16,193 bases of DNA from positions 1 through 16,193 of the forward strand of contig CAZBNW010000055.1 in NCBI GenBank assembly GCA_964493385.1, in the 5' to 3' direction. The number at the start of each line of letters is the position of its first letter. The first letter of the stretch is position 1. The translations under genes and the position numbers were made by a program. Below the pieces are notes generated by a model. The model did no database searches and was not told where the DNA came from. It saw only the letters and a list, made by a program, of their open reading frames with translations. The DNA is from Loki-b32 sp964493385 (GTDB taxonomy: Archaea; Asgardarchaeota; Lokiarchaeia; Sigyniarchaeales; SOKP01). Positions 14,600 to 16,193 of the stretch are shown one piece after another.

Positions 14600-14607
14600 G
14601 AAAAGAG
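14600..14607 (-). terminator. Oligo-T terminator of tRNA-Trp
   Basis: Immediately after the discriminator base the minus strand reads CTCTTTTC, a four-T run expected to end archaeal tRNA transcription. Confidence 0.5.
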
Positions 14608-14741
14608 TGGGGACTGAGGGATTTGAACCCCCGACCGACAGGTGTCTACGGAACAGCTTTTGCTTGTAGGATCTGGAGCCTGCTGTGCCACCGGGTTGTG
14701 CTTACTAAGCGATGTTGCTTGGAAAACTACACCAAGTCCCC
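14608..14741 (-). tRNA. tRNA-Trp (CCA anticodon) with two predicted introns
   Basis: Read on the minus strand, the acceptor stem is GGGGACT (14741-14735) with AGTCCCC (14615-14609), followed by discriminator A (14608). The T arm is GGGGG-TTCAAAT-CCCTC. The D stem is GTGT (14732-14729) with GCAC (14688-14685). The anticodon stem is GCAGG (14683-14679) with CCTGT (14642-14638), and the anticodon CCA is at 14676-14674. Two insertions must be removed to give a normal tRNA of about 73 nt. One of roughly 30 nt lies in the 40-nt D loop (14728-14689), before the conserved GG at 14692-14691. The other, about 29 nt (near 14672-14644), lies after position 37, the canonical archaeal intron site. Exact splice points are uncertain because a perfect bulge-helix-bulge is not obvious. 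CCA is not encoded. A CTCTTTT terminator follows directly. Confidence 0.87.
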
Positions 14742-14854
14742 TATATTAAGTTAAATTATTAAAGAATTTATGAAATAAATATCTTTTTCTTGTTATTATA
14801 TTTAATTTTGATTAATTCATAAATGTAATAAAGATTTAAAAATTTGAAATTTCA

Positions 14855-15439
14855 ATGGTTAAATCTAACTTAAAATTGAATAAACTTAGTCTAACAACTA
14901 TAACTTTAATTCAAATTGCGATTGCCACTGCAATTTCCTTAATATTTCAATTTTGGATACCATTTTCGTGGCAACCATTAGACAGATTTCTTTACGGTAT
15001 TAAACATCATGGAGATCCTGGTACAAATTTAGTAATTTTTACTATTAGTCAATGGTATTTCTCAATATCATTGGCATGGTTTATTTACCGTGATAATCCA
15101 CATGTTAATAACTTCTTAATTTATTCGATTGTGCCCCTCGGAATCATCGTTTTTTATGAATTCTTTTTTTTATTTCTTTTTTATGATTATATCCATGTGG
15201 CTCCTTTTATTCTAGATATTTATTTGATTTGGAAGAAAAAGGAAACACTTTCACAAAAATATACTTTATTTATTATTCTAATAAATATATCTTGGTTATT
15301 TTCAGTTTATTTTCTAAAATTGGCTTATTATAATGAAGAGTTACTAATTTATATTAGAAATGTTCTTATTTATATAGCTTTATGGATTATATTATCATTT
15401 TTTTTTAATTCTAAGAGGAGAGATGGATCATATAATTAG
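14855..15439 (+). CDS. Unknown polytopic membrane protein
   Basis: A 194-residue integral membrane protein with about six hydrophobic segments (roughly residues 13-36, 58-80, 86-110, 112-128, 138-156, 162-186), short loops and a basic C-terminus (KRRDG). The first loop carries the polar stretch GIKHHGDPGTN, with two adjacent histidines and an aspartate that might be functional. No transporter or enzyme signature is recognisable. The ATG at 14855 is the only reasonable start; a TAATAAAG element is centred about 25 nt upstream. It is transcribed away from tRNA-Trp and converges with the zinc-ribbon membrane protein across only 7 bp, with a T-run just past its stop. Confidence 0.75.
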   Translation: MVKSNLKLNKLSLTTITLIQIAIATAISLIFQFWIPFSWQPLDRFLYGIKHHGDPGTNLVIFTISQWYFSISLAWFIYRDNPHVNNFLIYSIVPLGIIVFYEFFFLFLFYDYIHVAPFILDIYLIWKKKETLSQKYTLFIILINISWLFSVYFLKLAYYNEELLIYIRNVLIYIALWIILSFFFNSKRRDGSYN

Positions 15440-15446
15440 ATACTTA

Positions 15447-15941
15447 TTATATTTTTTCTCCACATTCTTCACAAATTTTAATAGTTCCTGCGTTTTTTAA
15501 TTCTTTACCACAATTAGAACAAAAATTATGTATTTTAGGTAAAGGAGAACCTTTTTTTAATGGTTCATATTTAAAAATGTCTCTTTCTTCAACAGTATGG
15601 TCAAGTTCAATATTACAATTATCGCAAAACTTAGTATCAACTCGCATATATTTTCCACATGAAAGACACTTGAACCATAGCTTGAGACCACAATTTTTAC
15701 AAAATTCGCCGTATTTACTTACAGGAGCATTACAACGAGGGCAAATTTTCTTTTCTAACCAGAAATAATTAGACATCATTTGAAATATAATAATTAAGAA
15801 TAGTGATATAGGGAATAAGATCCACCAAATTGGATTGATTAATAGAGATAATATAATACATAGGGATGTAATTATAATAAAAATTAAAAGCCATATACCC
15901 AAATGGCTTTTTTTCTTTGTACTTCCACTACTAAACTTCAC
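15447..15941 (-). CDS. Membrane protein with three zinc ribbons
   Basis: A 164-residue protein with two membrane helices (about 14-36 and 38-58) followed by three cytosolic four-cysteine zinc ribbons. These are C67-C70-C81-C84, C92-C95-C106-C109 and C141-C144-C157-C160, each a CxxC pair separated by 10-12 residues from a second CxxC. Such DZANK-type double or multiple ribbons usually mediate protein or nucleic-acid contacts; the partner is unknown. The start is a GTG at 15941. A TATA-like TTTATATAA is centred about 30 nt upstream (15966-15977), and no ATG precedes the first helix in frame. A smaller ribbon protein lies just upstream on the same strand. Confidence 0.82.
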   Translation of the reverse strand: MKFSSGSTKKKSHLGIWLLIFIIITSLCIILSLLINPIWWILFPISLFLIIIFQMMSNYFWLEKKICPRCNAPVSKYGEFCKNCGLKLWFKCLSCGKYMRVDTKFCDNCNIELDHTVEERDIFKYEPLKKGSPLPKIHNFCSNCGKELKNAGTIKICEECGEKI

Positions 15942-15965
15942 AGAAATACCTTTTTTTATAATTTA

Positions 15966-15977
15966 GTTTATATAAAT
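15966..15977 (-). promoter_or_regulatory. TATA box of the zinc-ribbon membrane protein gene
   Basis: The minus strand here reads as a TTTATATAAAC-like element about 30 nt upstream of the GTG at 15941, giving a very short or absent leader. It lies in the 76-bp gap after the small zinc-ribbon gene, so the two genes are probably transcribed separately. Confidence 0.4.
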
Positions 15978-16017
15978 TATAATTTTTCTTTAACTTTAAG
16001 ATATTTGGATGAAATAA

Positions 16018-16176
16018 TTATTCAATAGTTGTTTTGCAATACGGGCAGACATCTGTATTTTTGTCAATTTCTTCTCCACATGCAAAACAGACTATTTTAT
16101 TAACTCCATATAGGATCTTATCTTCTTTTTTCTTAAGCTTTTTGACTTCTGATTCAAACATTTTTTTATCAGACAT
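16018..16176 (-). CDS. Small single zinc-ribbon protein (52 residues)
   Basis: A complete short gene runs from ATG (16174-16176) to TAA (16018-16020). The N-terminal half is a lysine- and glutamate-rich helix (EVKKLKKKEDK). The C-terminal half is one zinc ribbon with ligands C30, C33, C44 and C47 (CFAC and CPYC). It is probably a soluble binding or adaptor protein; no catalytic residue is visible. It lies 76 bp upstream of the three-ribbon membrane protein on the same strand. The similarity of ribbon layout suggests a shared theme but not necessarily an operon. Confidence 0.75.
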   Translation of the reverse strand: MSDKKMFESEVKKLKKKEDKILYGVNKIVCFACGEEIDKNTDVCPYCKTTIE

Positions 16177-16193
16177 GATTTTGACTTACATTA

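Larger units (their letters stand above)
14264..14607. other. Spacer between the ER/K gene and tRNA-Trp
   Basis: This gap of 344 bases holds a small hairpin (GCTTA/TAAGC, 14298-14311) shortly after the ER/K gene stop and a 10-nt direct repeat AGTCAATAAA at 14317-14326 and 14330-14339. It also has the doubtful small ORF listed separately (14371-14484) with its hairpin (14465-14486). The rest is AT-rich with no further signal I can support. Confidence 0.45.

Noticed and set aside
14608..14741. C/D-box guide RNA inside the tRNA-Trp intron
   Set aside because: Both predicted introns are only about 29-32 nt, too short for the known guide, and I see no paired C and D boxes.
15577..15768. Plus-strand open frame opposite the zinc-ribbon membrane protein
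   Set aside because: The minus-strand reading has three intact four-cysteine ribbons, so the opposite frame is a by-product.
1..16193. CRISPR array, insertion sequence or integrase/attachment site
   Set aside because: No regularly spaced repeat, transposase motif or long terminal inverted repeat is visible. The 10-nt direct repeat at 14317-14339 is too short and isolated, and the tRNA-Trp 3' end is not duplicated in the window.

Overview
The window is very AT-rich (roughly 30% GC by eye) and reads as archaeal. Supporting signs are a TrmB-family and an Lrp/AsnC-family regulator, a GPN-loop GTPase, an NDP-sugar pyrophosphorylase with an archaeal-style nucleotide motif, a tRNA-Trp interrupted by two short introns, oligo-T gene ends, and TATA-like boxes centred about 25 nt upstream of most plausible start codons, which suggests leaderless transcripts. 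An IFT52-like GIFT domain, a very long ER/K single-helix protein and a large sequon-rich two-membrane-segment ectodomain protein make an Asgard archaeon the best guess. That placement is inference; no marker gene here proves it.

Layout, left to right. (1) 1-2000: the tail of a + strand gene, then two minus-strand genes, a TrmB-type regulator (142-942) and a six-helix, half-size MFS-like membrane protein (about 1162-1740). (2) 2034-4919: a 961-residue surface or luminal protein with one membrane segment at each end and an ectodomain built from two repeat families; its layout recalls CD36/LIMP-2. (3) 4920-5733: a gene-free AT-rich stretch, then an Lrp/AsnC regulator. (4) 5768-10887: a run of five minus-strand genes. 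In transcription order they are a nucleoside 2-deoxyribosyltransferase-like protein, an unknown beta-plus-helix protein, a GPN-loop GTPase, an NDP-sugar pyrophosphorylase with a left-handed beta-helix tail, and a GIFT-domain (IFT52/GldG-like) protein with a charged linker and C-terminal helices. (5) 10924-12131: a solitary beta-class DNA methyltransferase, divergent from the deoxyribosyltransferase-like gene and convergent, across a hairpin plus T-run, with a small STAS/SpoIIAA-like gene. (6) 12359-14263: a 634-residue unknown protein ending in about 145 residues of ER/K helix. (7) 14264-16193: a gap with one doubtful small ORF, the tRNA-Trp gene with predicted D-loop and anticodon-loop introns, a polytopic membrane protein, and two zinc-ribbon proteins on the minus strand.

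No single pathway ties the window together. It looks like chromosomal housekeeping (GTPase, sugar nucleotide, tRNA, regulators) mixed with lineage-specific, cell-biology-like proteins. The most informative loci are the GIFT-domain protein, the ER/K protein, the repeat ectodomain protein and the doubly interrupted tRNA-Trp. I see no insertion sequence, CRISPR array, integrase or replication origin.
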